Assembly (NCBI GenBank): GCA_029216955.1
Contig: JANAVB010012105.1
Coordinates: 1 to 64,000, forward strand
Reading direction: 5' to 3'
Source: Iris pallida
Lineage: Eukaryota; Streptophyta; Magnoliopsida; Asparagales; Iridaceae
DNA: 64,000 nucleotides
Positions 35,778 through 47,230 of the stretch are shown in pieces. Numbering within the stretch: the stretch's first letter is position 1; each line of letters opens with the position of its first letter. Below the pieces are notes generated by a model, which saw nothing but the letters and a program-made list of their open reading frames with translations, did not search any database and was not told the origin of the DNA. The position numbers were made by a program, and so were the translations under genes.

Positions 35778-36489
35778 CATTCATGAACAGCGTTCACATA
35801 TATCACTGTTTCAGTCATGTAAATGTACAGTGCAATGTTTATATGATTCGAAAAAAAATTATCTAACTATTATCCGTATTTCAAGAGTCTTGAATACGCC
35901 ATGGATAATAGGTCCTTTAAAAAGATTTCCCAGTGGAATTATCTCTATTTTGGACTTTGCCCAAACTTAGTCTGACGAAAATAAGTCACGTCCATATTAC
36001 CTCTGAACTATTTTTCGATAATTATTTCCCCAGTGGGATAATTAAGAAATGTTTTGTCACGTCCATATAATCTCTGAGCAAAGCATTCATCAAAGATAAT
36101 CACGTCCATATTACCTCAGAATTATCCACTCCTACCTAATGTTATATATCCGTCCACGTGCATATTACCTCTGGTCAGATATAGAATATTCTCTGCTATT
36201 ACGTCTATTACCTCTATTAGCAGCTTCTTTCAACTTATTATCTATATTCAAGAACCTTGAATATAAAACGGATAATAAGCCACATCAAATTCTCCAGCGG
36301 AATACCTACCAGAAATATCCTTACTACGTCCACATTACCTCTAGTTCTGATATTTCACAAGCTTCATCCATGAATTTTGAAAGCCAAAAGATTCTTTGTT
36401 AAAAACGTCTATCAAAAGACGGAGAAAAGAAAAAGATACAAGAGTCTTGACGGCTAAAACAGACAGTTACAAACAAAAGACTTAAGGAA
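35778..36489. repeat. Tat spacer with ACGTCCATATTACCTCT repeats
   Basis: Between pol and the antisense gene, CACGTCCATATTACCTCT or close variants occur about six times from 35985 to 36345 with AT-rich spacers of 40-80 bases. No gene is visible. Short tandem arrays at this place are known from Tat elements. Confidence 0.7.
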
Positions 36490-38380
36490 TACACAATCGA
36501 TTGATGCTATCCCTCATAGCCTTGATTTCAGCTTGAGATTTGATGGTGGCACGATGACATGCTTCTTCCTACCGAGCAGCTTCAGCCTCGAAAGGAATCA
36601 GTTTCATATGTTCCTCTTCCAACTTCACCAGCTGAGCCTTTAATTGGTCTGAAGTTGTGGCAGTCGCAGCAGCCTGAACCACGTAGTCTTCCGGCGAAGC
36701 TGAGCAATCTCAAGCTGAGCAATCTCTTCGCGAAGCTGCACAATCTGATTGTACTTTTCAGCGATCTGGATGGCCAGCTTATTCTTTGAGGCAATACGAG
36801 CCCTACCGGCAGCATCAAACTGTTCATACTGATCAGCCAGCTCACTGATCTCTTTAGCCAGCGCCTCCTTCCTCGCCTGGAAAGTAGCTTTCTCCTCCTC
36901 AATAGCCACAATCAGAGCCACGTCCTCCTCAAGAAATAATAATGTTTGGCTTCGTTGACTGACCTCTCAGAGTTTGGCCACTTGATTTTCCAGGTCAGCC
37001 ATGACCTTCCTTAAAGCATTAGCTTGCTCTTCATAGCCAGCAATGCTTTCAAGAGCTCTCACCTGGCATTTAGCGACAGCCTTCATAGGCCCGAAGGCGG
37101 CGTTTCGGTTCAAAACTCCAGGAAGCTTTACTTTCAAAATAGAGTAGAAAGCTCTTATGACTTCCTGAGCCATCTCATCATCTTCAGAAGAGGTCGTTGG
37201 AGATGAAGCTTGATGGGGATCTTCTGTCCCAGGGAGAGCAACTTGGGATGAAGCTGAACCTGACAAATAAAGCAATATACATATCAGTAACAAAAAAAAC
37301 TTACTTAAACAAGGAGTTGTAAGTTCATACCTCCTGCTGGCTCAGCATCAACTGGAACTGGGGAAATGAGAGCAGATCCAGGTCGCTCACTGTCAACATC
37401 AGCCAAAGCAGCATCAGGCTGCTTGCCTTCCACGGTCCCAGCTAGACCCGAAGCAGATTTAATAATGGCCGCCTCAACGGGCCGATCAAGAACTTCTTCA
37501 GTAACCGATACCGGTTTACTGGAAGAACCAAAGGTAGCTTCCTGTCTAGCCCCGGTATCTGGAGCAACCTCCATGCTTTATTCCCTCTTCTTGTCTACAA
37601 GGGAATATACGACGGAAGTCAGCCTCACAAGTTGTACGCAAAATTGAAGTTGAAAAATCTCATCCGAAGAAAAGTGCAAGAATGACATACCTAGAGGAGG
37701 GTGAGCTGATTGGACTTGATTTTCATCCAAATTTTTCATCATATCTCCTATCGCAGACATATCCCCCAAAAAATATGTCATAGGAGGGACTGGCTTTCTG
37801 ATCGCCATCATGGTCTGGGCCTTCGCCCTGATCATCCCTTTGCTCAAGCCTTACAACTGAAGAAGACCCACCTTCATCCATCAGTTGAGGATGAGCATGG
37901 GACACTGTTGTTATGTCCACCTCTTCAGACGAAGAGCACCTGCCGCGGTCATGACTTCAACGTCCTGCACAAAGAACAAATGCAAAGGTGAGAAAGCTTC
38001 TAACAGTTTGACCAAAACAGCTATGGAGTCTAGGAAGGGATCTATCTCCCGAATGGTAACGGCCCACGACGTCGTTCCACCTCTCCCAGTCTGCTGGGAA
38101 GATCTTCTGGGAGGAGGCGAGCCGGGGCTCACGTCCGTGACCTTCTTTCTCCCTCTGGAGACAACAACCTTCTTCCTTTTGGACCGTTGAACCAGCTCAG
38201 TAGAATCTTTCCTCTTGTGAGGAATATCAGGAAGAGGTTCTTCAGTATCCTTTCTCTGAGGTGTTGCAACAACCGGCTCCTTAAGAGCGACTCTCTGTTG
38301 TGGTGCTGCAGCCGGCTCAGCTGAGGGTGCGTCACCTTCCCTTCAGTGACCGCCCATTGCGCGCACTCGTCCTATATCGG
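36490..38380 (-). pseudogene. Tat antisense gene, C-terminal coiled-coil part
   Basis: The minus frames 36640-36921, 36967-37293, 37305-37574 and 37723-37920 encode an acidic and Ser/Pro-rich region followed by a heptad-like coiled coil (EEEKATFQARKEALAKEISE, then LREEIAQLEIAQL). They are linked by segments with splice signals: an intron at about 37260-37330 (donor GTATGAAC, acceptor TTTGTCAG) and acceptor TTTGTGCAG at 37965. A donor GTATGTCA lies at about 37690. The C-terminus decays after 36640. Role unknown; it belongs with the plant-mobile-domain part upstream. Confidence 0.6.
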
Positions 38381-40733
38381 CAAGAGTGAGGGCAGATATT
38401 AAACTCTACTCATGGTCATACCGAAAATGAAAGGTATTGACCTGAATATAGAACTTGGCAGCAGCAAAGAGCATGTAGGTTTCAGGCTTATCTTCTGGCA
38501 AGGTAAAAATTGCCTCCGTACATCCAGCGTTGTAGTAGCCCCATGCACGTGTCCCGTCAATCAGGCTTTCTATCGACTGTAGATAAGGGCTGGAATTACC
38601 CAAAAGAAGTTGGCTGTAGCCGAACTGCCGTACAAAGCGACTCGGCAGATAAGGTTCCAGAAAAGTATGGTTCCTATTCCTGAGCACCAGATGGGAAGGT
38701 CTGATGGACTGGAGCCAACGGAACGCTCCAATAGGAAGGCTAGTAGTGAGTGATCCCTCAACTCCTAAAGTATCTCCTACACGACCACTACCAGACGGAG
38801 GCGACACTCTGAAGAATTCATAATTCTGTAAGAAACTCAAAGCCTTCCTGCAAACAGGCACCCCTGCGACGGTCCAGTATGCATCTTTGAATCTCTAAAG
38901 AAATGCATCTCTCGCCAAAGAGTCTGCCATCAGCCCGGCATTCATTAATCTGGGATAGTGTAGCACCAGCCATTCCATCAGATAATGAAAGGAAAATTCA
39001 GTCCTGACAAAATCCTTTCTGCCATCGGGTGTTACCGCGTTAACAACAAAGTGTCGCAAGCCTCGTTGGATGGAGCAGACCATCGTCGGAAGCAGGGCAA
39101 GCTGGCATCCAAATGCCAGCTTTACAGCCGAAAGTATCATACCCCGGCTTATTCTTTCAATAGACCCTGAACCACCAGGTACTACACAATCGCGGAGCCA
39201 TGTCATCAGAAAAGCGGCTAGAACAGCCTTTTCCGACAGCTTGAACTCGGCCTGCCTAAAGAAATAATAAACCAGGAAGTTTCCCTCGGGATCATCACTA
39301 TCTTCAGTGTCTACTGCCCCGTGATCTGTCATCAATTGCTCTATCTCAGATTTTGTCGAGGGCTTGCGAGTCGAGAAAGAGACTGGGCCGTCTCCTCCTT
39401 CTCTGATGAAGATGTAGTTGGTCCAGGCTCTCGTATAGGGAAGGGACCCCTCAGTCTTACCCTTCTTTGTGACCTGGTGACAAATGAAGAGATGACAGAG
39501 TAACTCTTTGTACACCTCCATCATCTCGGAGTTCTCTCTCTCCAAATCTAGGAGCTCCTCATCACAAGGGACATATTCTTCGTATGGCTCGGTCCCCCAA
39601 GGAAGTTTTGATATCGCCTGCATCTCGTGAAGAGCTAGACCCATCTTCCCACCCGGAGTGAAGAAGGTACATGTGTGATAGTTGTACAACTCCACCAATG
39701 AGATAAACATAGGCAAGTTAACCTTTATGCCATATTGGGTGGCTCTAACGACATAAAAAAGACCGGTAGCTTTTAGGGTGGCCTCGTAAGTTGAGAGCAC
39801 CCATTCAGTAAGGTTGCTCCAGAACGGGACATAGTATCTCCAACCTTCCATCTGCAGTTTCCCTCCCGGATACGACTCCTTCTTTGACAGCATCAGGTTG
39901 GAGAGAGTCTCAGCAGCGTAAGGGTGAAGATCAGTCAGGACATCGTTTATTATGACCCCAGGATATAGCCCCCTCGTGGAGTAGGATGTGGAGCCCTTGA
40001 CACACTTAAAAGTGTCCTTCTTCCGGTCACCAAAGTTGAATTAGATTCTGCCAGAAATGGCCCCATGTAGTTCAGGGGTCAGGTCCCATTTCATTTGCCT
40101 CCGCATAGCTAGATCAGTAAACGCTGCCAGAGGGTATTGGCGCTTCATCGATGGTAACCATATCATTTGGTTATTTAACCTGACCACCAGAGGGTCTTCT
40201 AGAAATATCGTCTCTTCGTCCTCAAATCCCAAGCTGTCACCAAACAAGAAGTACGGTCTCTTAAAGCTCTGCGCCCCTCCGAGCGTGAACTTTTCATCAT
40301 TCATCATATGCTTCAAGAATATTTTGTCCTGTTCAAGCATAGCGATCACCCGCACTGATCTTCACCTGGGCATTTTTTACCATTGTGGTGACAAGGCTTG
40401 AATCCAGAGCATGGCGGGCAGAGCCAAGAAGAATCCCACCAAGAGTCGGGACAACCATGTCAACTGCGAGGACATAAGAAAAGTCAGACTTAGAATCTAC
40501 AAAAAAAAGAGCTAAATACTGAGAAATTCTATGCGCTCTGATGTTATGCGCCCAAAGGGCCTGTGAGCGCATAAGCAATGTTCTGTGTGGATGCATAAGT
40601 ACAAGTTCTGTGTGGGTGCATAAGCACATGTTCTGTGTGGGCGCATAACACAATAAAGTGCGTGGGCGCATGCATCTGTGAGCGCATAAGACTCCTCACA
40701 AAAGAAGTGTTTGCTTTGGAAGCATATCGATGG
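38381..40733 (-). pseudogene. Tat antisense gene, plant-mobile-domain part
   Basis: The minus frames 40041-40355, 38895-39893 and 38406-38861 form one region. The 332-aa frame contains YVVRATQYGIKVNLPMFISL, then YNYHTCTFFTPGGKMGLALH, then a long stretch (LPWGTEPYEEYVP...) typical of the aminotransferase-like plant mobile domain. That domain also occurs in host MAIN/MAIL proteins and in antisense genes of gypsy elements. Frameshifts lie near 38880 and 40345. A segment at about 40460-40735 has acceptor-like ends and TATGCGCCC motifs and is probably an intron. The protein's role in the element is unknown. Confidence 0.7.
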
Positions 40734-40922
40734 TTATGTGCCTAAGTAGAGAAAAGTCCAAGCGTCATAAATTAATGCTCGAGACTTCATTTTTTGAGGC
40801 ATCGCCTCACCCAGGATGGGGTCTTGAACCAGATGAGACGCTGCTAAAGGAGGAGAACTAGCTGCTGCAACCTTCTTGCCCTTCGCAGACTTCTTGGGAG
40901 TCAAAGCAGCCTTGGAAGACAT
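40734..40922 (-). pseudogene. Tat antisense gene, N-terminal exon
   Basis: The frame opens MSSKAALTPKKSAKGKKVAA, a basic N-terminus that could act as a nuclear signal, and ends in frame at 40734 just where the probable intron starts. The next 420 bases up to the 3' LTR (40923-41340) are non-coding and would contain its promoter and leader, including a TATAAATAG on the minus strand at about 41011-41019. Confidence 0.55.
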
Positions 40923-41328
40923 GATTGCTCGAAAGAGAGTAAAGGAAAAAACTCTTTGAAAATTCTGAGGAAAAATAAGAGAGAATGAACTTTCTCTCTC
41001 TTCAAAGCCTATTTATAGGCATGAATGAGGAGTTATGCGCCCACACGATTTATGCGCCTACGCAGAGAAAGTCTTTTTGCAGATTATGCGCCTGCTATTT
41101 GCTGATGCAGACTATGCATAAAACTGTGGACCTTTTCAAATTTCGTTCCAAAATGAGTCTATCACTTTAAATTTCCAAGGAAAATCTCAACAGCCACATT
41201 TCGACAGCCTGGCAAACACCTATGCGCCCAAAGGGGTCATTCCTATCATGCGCCCATGAAGCTGGTGGAGACATTTTTCTTATGCTTCTTTCAAAGTATT
41301 TCGACACTCGTTCGAGTCTCAAAAACTT

Positions 41329-41340
41329 CGAAGGGGGTCT
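41329..41340 (+). promoter_or_regulatory. Polypurine tract of Tat
   Basis: GAAGGGGGTCT directly precedes the 3' LTR; it primes plus-strand synthesis. Confidence 0.65.
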
Positions 41341-42094
41341 TGGAGAAGCATGAAAAATACAAGATTATGTATCCCACATGAAGAAGACAAAATAAGCTAT
41401 GCACCCACATAACCAAAAGGGGGCTATGCGTCCACAGAACCAAAGGGAGTCTATGCACCCACATGATCGAAAAGGGGCTATGCGCCCACATGATCGAAGA
41501 GGAGCTATGCGCCCATATGCTCGAAGAGGAGCTATGTGCCCAAGGCAGCAGATCCCTACGACTCAGTCAACATCCACGATCAGTAGTGCATCGAAGCATG
41601 CGGTCACGTCAGTCTCCACGAGCAATCGTGCATCGAAGCATGCTGCCACGTCAACCCACGATCTACCCACGATCATCCAATGTCCATGCACCTACACTTT
41701 ATGCGCCTAAAGGGGTATTATGCGCCCATAGTGAAATCAGTGTATATTCCACCTATGGGCGCATAACAGACGTTTCAGTACAAAATGACTATAAATAGGG
41801 GTCTCATACCTCTTCAAAAACAGACAGAACGGAGAGCATTTCAAGAGCCAAATTGATGCCCTTCTTTCCAGTGAGCCGAGAGTTAGCAATTTTTTTAGGT
41901 TTTCTTCCACTTTTGTAATCGGAGTGTCAACAGAGTAATGGAGCAACTGTCGCTCGATCTCCATTGTCCCATTCCCCAGAATTCTTTTTGTACTCGGGGA
42001 TCCTCAGTGCAGGATCTCTCAGGCATACTCGATTTGTGGTACCTTGTGCCAATAAAAAAACAGCATTTATTCTTCTTTTTTGTGTGTGTCCACA
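41341..42094 (+). repeat. Tat 3' LTR
   Basis: It begins TGGAGAAGCATG (TGTAG in the 5' copy) and ends GTGTCCACA before GACTC. It has the TATGCGCCCA array and the TATAAATAGG box. It differs from the 5' LTR at many sites, so this insertion is old, in keeping with the decay of its genes. Confidence 0.87.
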
Positions 42095-42361
42095 GACTCC
42101 TGTCATTGTTAGTACCTTCAATGAGATAAAAGACATAAATGTTATCTTCTCTAATGCCTTCATACACTACAGAGCCACCTGTACTATAGTGAATGAAGCA
42201 TTTGTGCTTAACAAAGTTAATACCATAACCATTATATGAGAGATGACTGATGCTAAGAAGATTGTGTTTCAAATTAGTGATAAGACAAACGTTCTTAATG
42301 CAAGGATAAGGAGGGGATTCGATATTACCATGTCCAATGATGTATCCCCTCAAGTTATTGC
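42095..42361 (-). pseudogene. Copia A, GAG-pre-integrase piece
   Basis: The minus frame carries KNVCLITNLKHNLLSISHLS, close to copia B's DVCLVTELKHNLLSISNLAD, and a CF/CYI...STG pattern: the GAG-pre-integrase domain after the protease. It is bounded by the Tat insertion on the left and the solo LTR on the right. Confidence 0.8.
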
Positions 42362-43635
42362 TATAAATCCCCTGAATTTTTAAATATTTTTTTATTATTT
42401 AAATAGTAATTTTTAGAATTTATAAGTATTTTTAATTAAATATTTGTTATAGATGGCCTTAGTCATGGTTAAGTTTTGGAGTGCAAGATGACCAAGAACT
42501 TTGGCACGGATAGTGGAGTTGTGTACTTTGACTAGTATTTTAGCCACACTAGGAAAAATCTAGCCGTAGCAGTGTCCCTACTAGGAAAATCAGTCAAAGT
42601 TGCGACTTAACCCCTATAGTGGATTTAATTATTTATTAATTAGATTATTAATTTTTTAGGAGACTCGATTGTGCTAAACTAGTCAAACTGGACCCAAACC
42701 AAATCCAAGCCCATGTAGTCATGCGGTGTGTCCAAATACGTCTGTGTCGATATATTTTATGAGTATATGTCTTATTTTATTTTAATGACCTATTAAATAT
42801 ATTATTCGAAGTAATTTTTATATATATTATAGATATCAATATTATTCGATATTCAAGTAATATTTATAGGATAAATATTTTCTTAGATATCCTTAGATAT
42901 TTTTGAGATTTTTAGACTATACCTATAATTGTATGTACCCCTATTATTGGTTTACCCTAATTTGTTAACATTATTATTGTTATTATTATTGTTATCATAG
43001 TTATAAAAATATCATTAGGAATTTGGATTATTTATGAAATAAATATTATTTGTAAGCCCTACACTAGGAAAATATATATTAAGATTTATTTATTTTTTAG
43101 AATTTTTGGTGTATTTATACATATATAAAAATATATGTATATATATAAATAGATATAAATATTTTAATATATATGGAGGTTTATATATGTATATAGAAAA
43201 AGAAAAAGAAAAAAAAACAAACAGTGGAAATCTTGCGAGAAATTGAATTTCTCTCGAGACTCCAAAACATACCCAGATCCAAACTACTCTTCCCCTCCCC
43301 ATGTCATGTATAGTCGCAGCTATATATAGATAGATAGATATCGAGAGAGAGAGAGAGAGGGAGCAAACCCTAACCCTAAACTCTAATACCTCGACGACCT
43401 CTCCGCCACCATGCACGTCGCCAGAGGTCGAGCGTCGGTCGGCGACAGCAACCGTTGCAGCCAAAGCGCATAGTAACCACCAACAGCAACAGCAGCAGTT
43501 GTAGCCAACGACCTACCTTCGTGTCGACGATTCTTCTTCCACGATAGTTTGTTTTACGAACGAATTTCTTTGGTATGTTCACAACCTATACGACTCCGCT
43601 TTCTTTCAAATAGTTCATATAATTTCGCATCATGT
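42362..43635 (+). repeat. Solo LTR, left arm
   Basis: AT-rich sequence with no gene. It has TA and GATA/GA microsatellites at about 43110-43360 and a GC-richer part (43380-43520). It ends at the CACTA2 insertion (TGT at 43633-43635). Confidence 0.6.
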
Positions 43636-43889
43636 CACTACTAAAATATCATCTAATAGCAACGTAATTTAGCGACGGCAAGAAATGACGTCGCTAGATA
43701 TGAAATATAGCGACACCTTTATATACACGTCACAAAACGTCGCTGTCTAGCGACGTTCTGCGACAGGAGTTTATTACGTCGCTGAATAGCGACTTTCAGC
43801 GACATATTATTAGCATATGTCACCATATATTAAAATTTTATGACGTTTAGCGACGGCAACACTTGACGTCGCTAACATTTTTACTTAGG

Positions 43890-44088
43890 GCACACCGTTT
43901 CCTTCTTTCCCCCTCACTCGAAAATTCTAATTTTTGTTCCCTCTCCCCCCCTCCGGCGACTCCCTCCCCCTCCGGCGACTCCCTCCCCCCCCGACGACTC
44001 CCTTCCCCTCCGGCGAGCTCCTCCTCCTCGAGATCCTCCTCCTCGAGCTCCTCCTCCCCCAATCCGAGCTCCTCCTCCTCTTCATCAG
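43890..44088 (+). other. CACTA2 transposase leader exon (predicted)
   Basis: A pyrimidine-rich leader (CTCCGGCGACTCCCTCC units and CTCCTC runs) ends at CATCAG followed by GTAAGC at 44089, a strong donor. The matching acceptor TTTGCAG is at 46070-46076. Confidence 0.5.
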
Positions 44089-44629
44089 GTAAGCCCTAAC
44101 CTAACTCCTCTCCCTCCTCCTCCTCCTCCTCCTCCTCCTCTCCCACGGACACACACACACACGGACACACGGACACACATCGTGTCCCCAAAGACTCGTG
44201 CCTATTGGATTCGTGTCGAGTGAGAAATCACTCTCGTACTGGTTCACACTAGATTCGTGCACTATGTCCAGTTTTGGATGTGTTGAGTTCGGTTTGTTTT
44301 TGGACACATTGTGTCGAGTATTTGGACACGAGTTGGTTTGGGAGACACGTACACACATGACACTTGTATATGTACACTTGACATTATACACTCTCTATCT
44401 CTCTAGTATATAAATGCATAACTTGTTGAATGTATATATTGTGTCCCCTTGGTTATAGCCTAGTATATGTAAATATCTTAACCTATATATGTATGCCTAT
44501 ATATATATATATATATATATAGTAAATATATAGGTAGTTGTGTGATTGATGGCTTGTTTAGATGTGGTAGTGTGGTAGTATGGTAGTGTGAGTGTGAGTG
44601 AAGAGGGATATTGAGATAAGTGTTAGAGT

Positions 44630-44661
44630 GTGTGTGTGTGTATGTGTGTGTGTGTGTGTGT

Positions 44662-44705
<44 letters not shown>
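44630..44705. repeat. (TG)n microsatellite
   Basis: A TG run with single-base breaks, preceded by a TA run at 44495-44520. Confidence 0.9.
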
Positions 44706-44708
<3 letters not shown>

Positions 44709-44969
44709 AGAGTGAGAAAGGTGAGAGGGATTTAGATGTGGTAGTGAGTGTTGTGTGTGTGTTAGAGAGGGTATGATAGAGTAGCAAGAGGGGGGAAACA
44801 AGTGGCTGCAAAGGCAGCAGCAGCTTGTGTTGCAGGGTAGTAGCAGCAGTAGCTGCGATGCCAGCAGCAGCTGCTAACAGCAGTAGTAAGAGCATTGAAG
44901 GCAGCAGCTGCAATAGCTAGTGACTAGAAGCTAGTGTCTCTTATTATGTTGGGGGGTATGGTTTTGTTT

Positions 44970-45760
44970 TAGGATGAGTATGTTAGTGTCTACACATAAG
45001 TTAGTATCCTAAGTTAGATATTTAGGATAGTATCCTAGGCACTAATTTAATATCTTATTTAGGATGTTAGTATCCTAGAGTTAGATAGGTGAGTTAATAT
45101 CTTAGGATACTAGAAGTTAGTATCCTAGATAGGTTAGTTAGTGTCTTGGATATGTTAGTTAGTATCCTATTTATCCTAGATAAGTTAGTATCCTAAGTTA
45201 GATATCTTAGGGTAGTTAGATTATGTTAGTATCTTGAGGGTATCAAGATAATAGGATATTATGATATGGGCTAGAAGTTAGTACCCTACTTGGCTAGAAT
45301 TTGGTATCCTAGGATAGTTAGATATCCTAGTATCTTAAGAGTGTCCTAGATTAGTCTATGGTAATAGGATACCCTATAGGGTATATCACTATGTAAATAT
45401 TAGAGTATCTTAGGAGTGTTGGTATATTGTTAGAACGGTAGAGTTAGTATCCTAAGGTATCTAAGGTATTAGCAAAGTAATAAGAATTACCTATAGCCTA
45501 AGGATAAGGTATTAGCTAAGGTAATGGGTATGATGTTAAGGCAGGTGGATAGATACTAGCCTAAGGTAGATGGTAATATCTATTAGCCTAAGGTATTGAG
45601 TTATCTACTAGCCTAAGGGTAGGATATTACTAGGATATGGTATTATCTAGTATCTAAGGTAAAGTGGATGTTAAGGTATTAGTTACCTAGACTAAGATAT
45701 TGAGATTCCAACTTAAGGTATTGGTATTGGGATACCAATAGCGATAAGGTAAAGGATAAC
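44970..45760. repeat. Dispersed TTAGTATCCTA repeat field
   Basis: GTTAGTATCCTA, TAGGATA and AAGGTATTAG words recur every 15-40 bases without a fixed period. It looks like decayed short tandem repeats. Confidence 0.6.
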
Positions 45761-46088
45761 TTGGTAGGTAATGACTAGAAATAGGATATTTGACTTAGAT
45801 TTGACCTTATTTGACCAAGGTTGACTATTTTGATTGAAAGTCAAAGTAGAGTCAACATCTGACCTAGATTGGACTAAGAGTTGACAAAGTCAACTATAGG
45901 TCAACCCTTGACCTTGTTTGACCTTGTTTGACTTTGTTTGACTTAGCTTGACCTTGTTTGACTTTGTTTGACTTAGTACAACCTAGTTTGACCTAGATTG
46001 TATATCATAGTTATTAGTAACTGTCCGCTACTAATGTGTGTCCTATAATAAGATATATGTGTGTCCATCTTTGCAGAATTATTTCCAA

Positions 46089-46680
46089 ATGGATATGAAT
46101 TACTACTTGCAGAATCGTTCATGGATGTACAATCGTCATCCTGATGATATATGTGGTGTACAGAATGAATACATAGCGGGAGTAGAGCAGTTCCTGCAGT
46201 TTGCTAAGGCGTTTCCTCAGTACATGGACGGCACCAAAATTAAGTGTCCGTGTGTGAAATGTCATAACGTGAAATATTATCCAGAAGTGGAAGTGACATA
46301 TCATTTGTACTCGAGGGTTTCACGTCTAATTACTATCAGTGGATCGCACACGGAGAACTTGTGTCTTTAGCATCAGAGCCGGAGCCTTATGTTGAGCCGT
46401 ATATACATGCGGGACCTAATTTTATTTCAGATAATCATGCATACGACGACGGGTGCGCGAACATGGTTTTCGACGCTGCGGGGCCTAGTTTCGTTCATGA
46501 TGCAGCTGAGGAGGCACCAAATATCGATGCTGCAAAGTTCATGGAGTTGCTGGAGAATGCAAGGACTCCATTGTATCCTGGTTGTGAGGATCATTCACCG
46601 TTGGAGGTGGTTACAAGACTGTTGAGCATTAATCAGATTTTAACATGTCGCAAGAATGCTACAACCGAGTATTGGAGTTG
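46089..46680 (+). pseudogene. CACTA2 transposase-associated domain
   Basis: Starting at ATG 46089 the frame gives RSWMYNRHPDD, then FLQFAKAFPQYMDGTKIKCP and CVKCHNVKYYP, then YHLY. This is the zinc-binding transposase-associated domain found at the N-terminus of plant CACTA TNP2 proteins. One base seems missing near 46315, after which the expected FTSNYYQWIAHGE goes on in another frame (46361-46681). Another shift follows near 46630. ATG 46089 is chosen because it lies just after the predicted acceptor. Confidence 0.75.
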
Positions 46681-47230
46681 ATTATAGAGATCTTGCCGGC
46701 GGGTGCTAAGTTACCTAAAGACTTCTATCGGTCTAAGAGGATGGTGAGATCACTCTGGATGGGATACGAGAAAATCGATTCTTGTCGCAATGGGTGCATG
46801 CTGTACTACAAAGACGACAAGGACGCAGATGTGTACAGATTTTGTGGTGCTGATCGCTATAAGACAACTAGTACAAGAAGGTCTACCGGTGCAAGAAGAC
46901 CGACCGATTCAATGCACTACTTGACTTTAACGCTGCGGTTGTAAAGAGTATTTATGGTAAAAAAGATGGCCAAAAATATGAGTTGGCACACGCGAGAACA
47001 GATTGAAGGAGTATTGGATCACTCATCCGATGGAGAAGCGTGGAAGCACTTTGATCGAGTGTATCCTGATTTTGCTTCAGATCCGCGTAATGTCAGGTTG
47101 GGGCTATCTTCTGACGGTTTTACTCCTTTTGGTCTTTCGGGATCCCAGTATTCATGTTGGCCTGTGATTGTCACTCCGTATAACCTACGGCCTTGGATGT
47201 GCATGAAGACTCAGTACATGTTTCTAACCG
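46645..47230 (+). pseudogene. CACTA2 TNP2 transposase, N-terminal remnant
   Basis: Frames 46645-46944 and 46954-47230 give YEKIDSCRNGCMLYYKDD then YRFCGADRYK (a Cys pattern of TNP2), then SDGEAWKHFDRVYPDFASDP and NVRLGLSSDGFTPFGLSGSQ, SCWPVIVTPYNLRPWMCMK. These are the conserved blocks of the tnp2 family. The sequence leaves the family after MFLTVI at about 47225, where the rest of the catalytic domain should follow; an internal deletion is likely. Confidence 0.8.

Larger units (their letters stand above)
3347..42094 (+). mobile_element. Ty3/gypsy Tat-lineage element (Tat), multiply interrupted
   Basis: LTRs at 3347-4119 and 41341-42094 begin TG and end CCACA. The flanks GACAC (3342-3346) and GACTC (42095-42099) are a target duplication with one change. 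The order is LTR, primer site, gag, protease, RT, RNase H, second RNase H, integrase, spacer with short repeats, antisense gene, polypurine tract, LTR. A second RNase H and an antisense gene between pol and the 3' LTR are known marks of the plant Tat/Retand/Ogre group. Two insertions break it: D (6109-25628) in gag and CACTA1 (31928-35633) in integrase. Without them it would be about 15.5 kb. All genes carry stops or frameshifts. Confidence 0.85.
44089..46076 (+). other. CACTA2 predicted intron with repeats
   Basis: From GTAAGC to TTTGCAG, 1988 bp without coding capacity. In order it holds a CCT run, a GTGTCG/ACAC block (44150-44350), a TA run (44495-44520), a TG run (44630-44705), a TAGTATCCTA repeat region (44970-45760) and a TTGAC block (45790-46000). 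Confidence 0.5.

Noticed and set aside
42090..42240. Host gene at the edge of the Tat 3' LTR
   Set aside because: The sequence is copia A GAG-pre-integrase on the minus strand.
44478..44801. Minus-strand Thr/His frame of 107 aa
   Set aside because: Product of the TG microsatellite.
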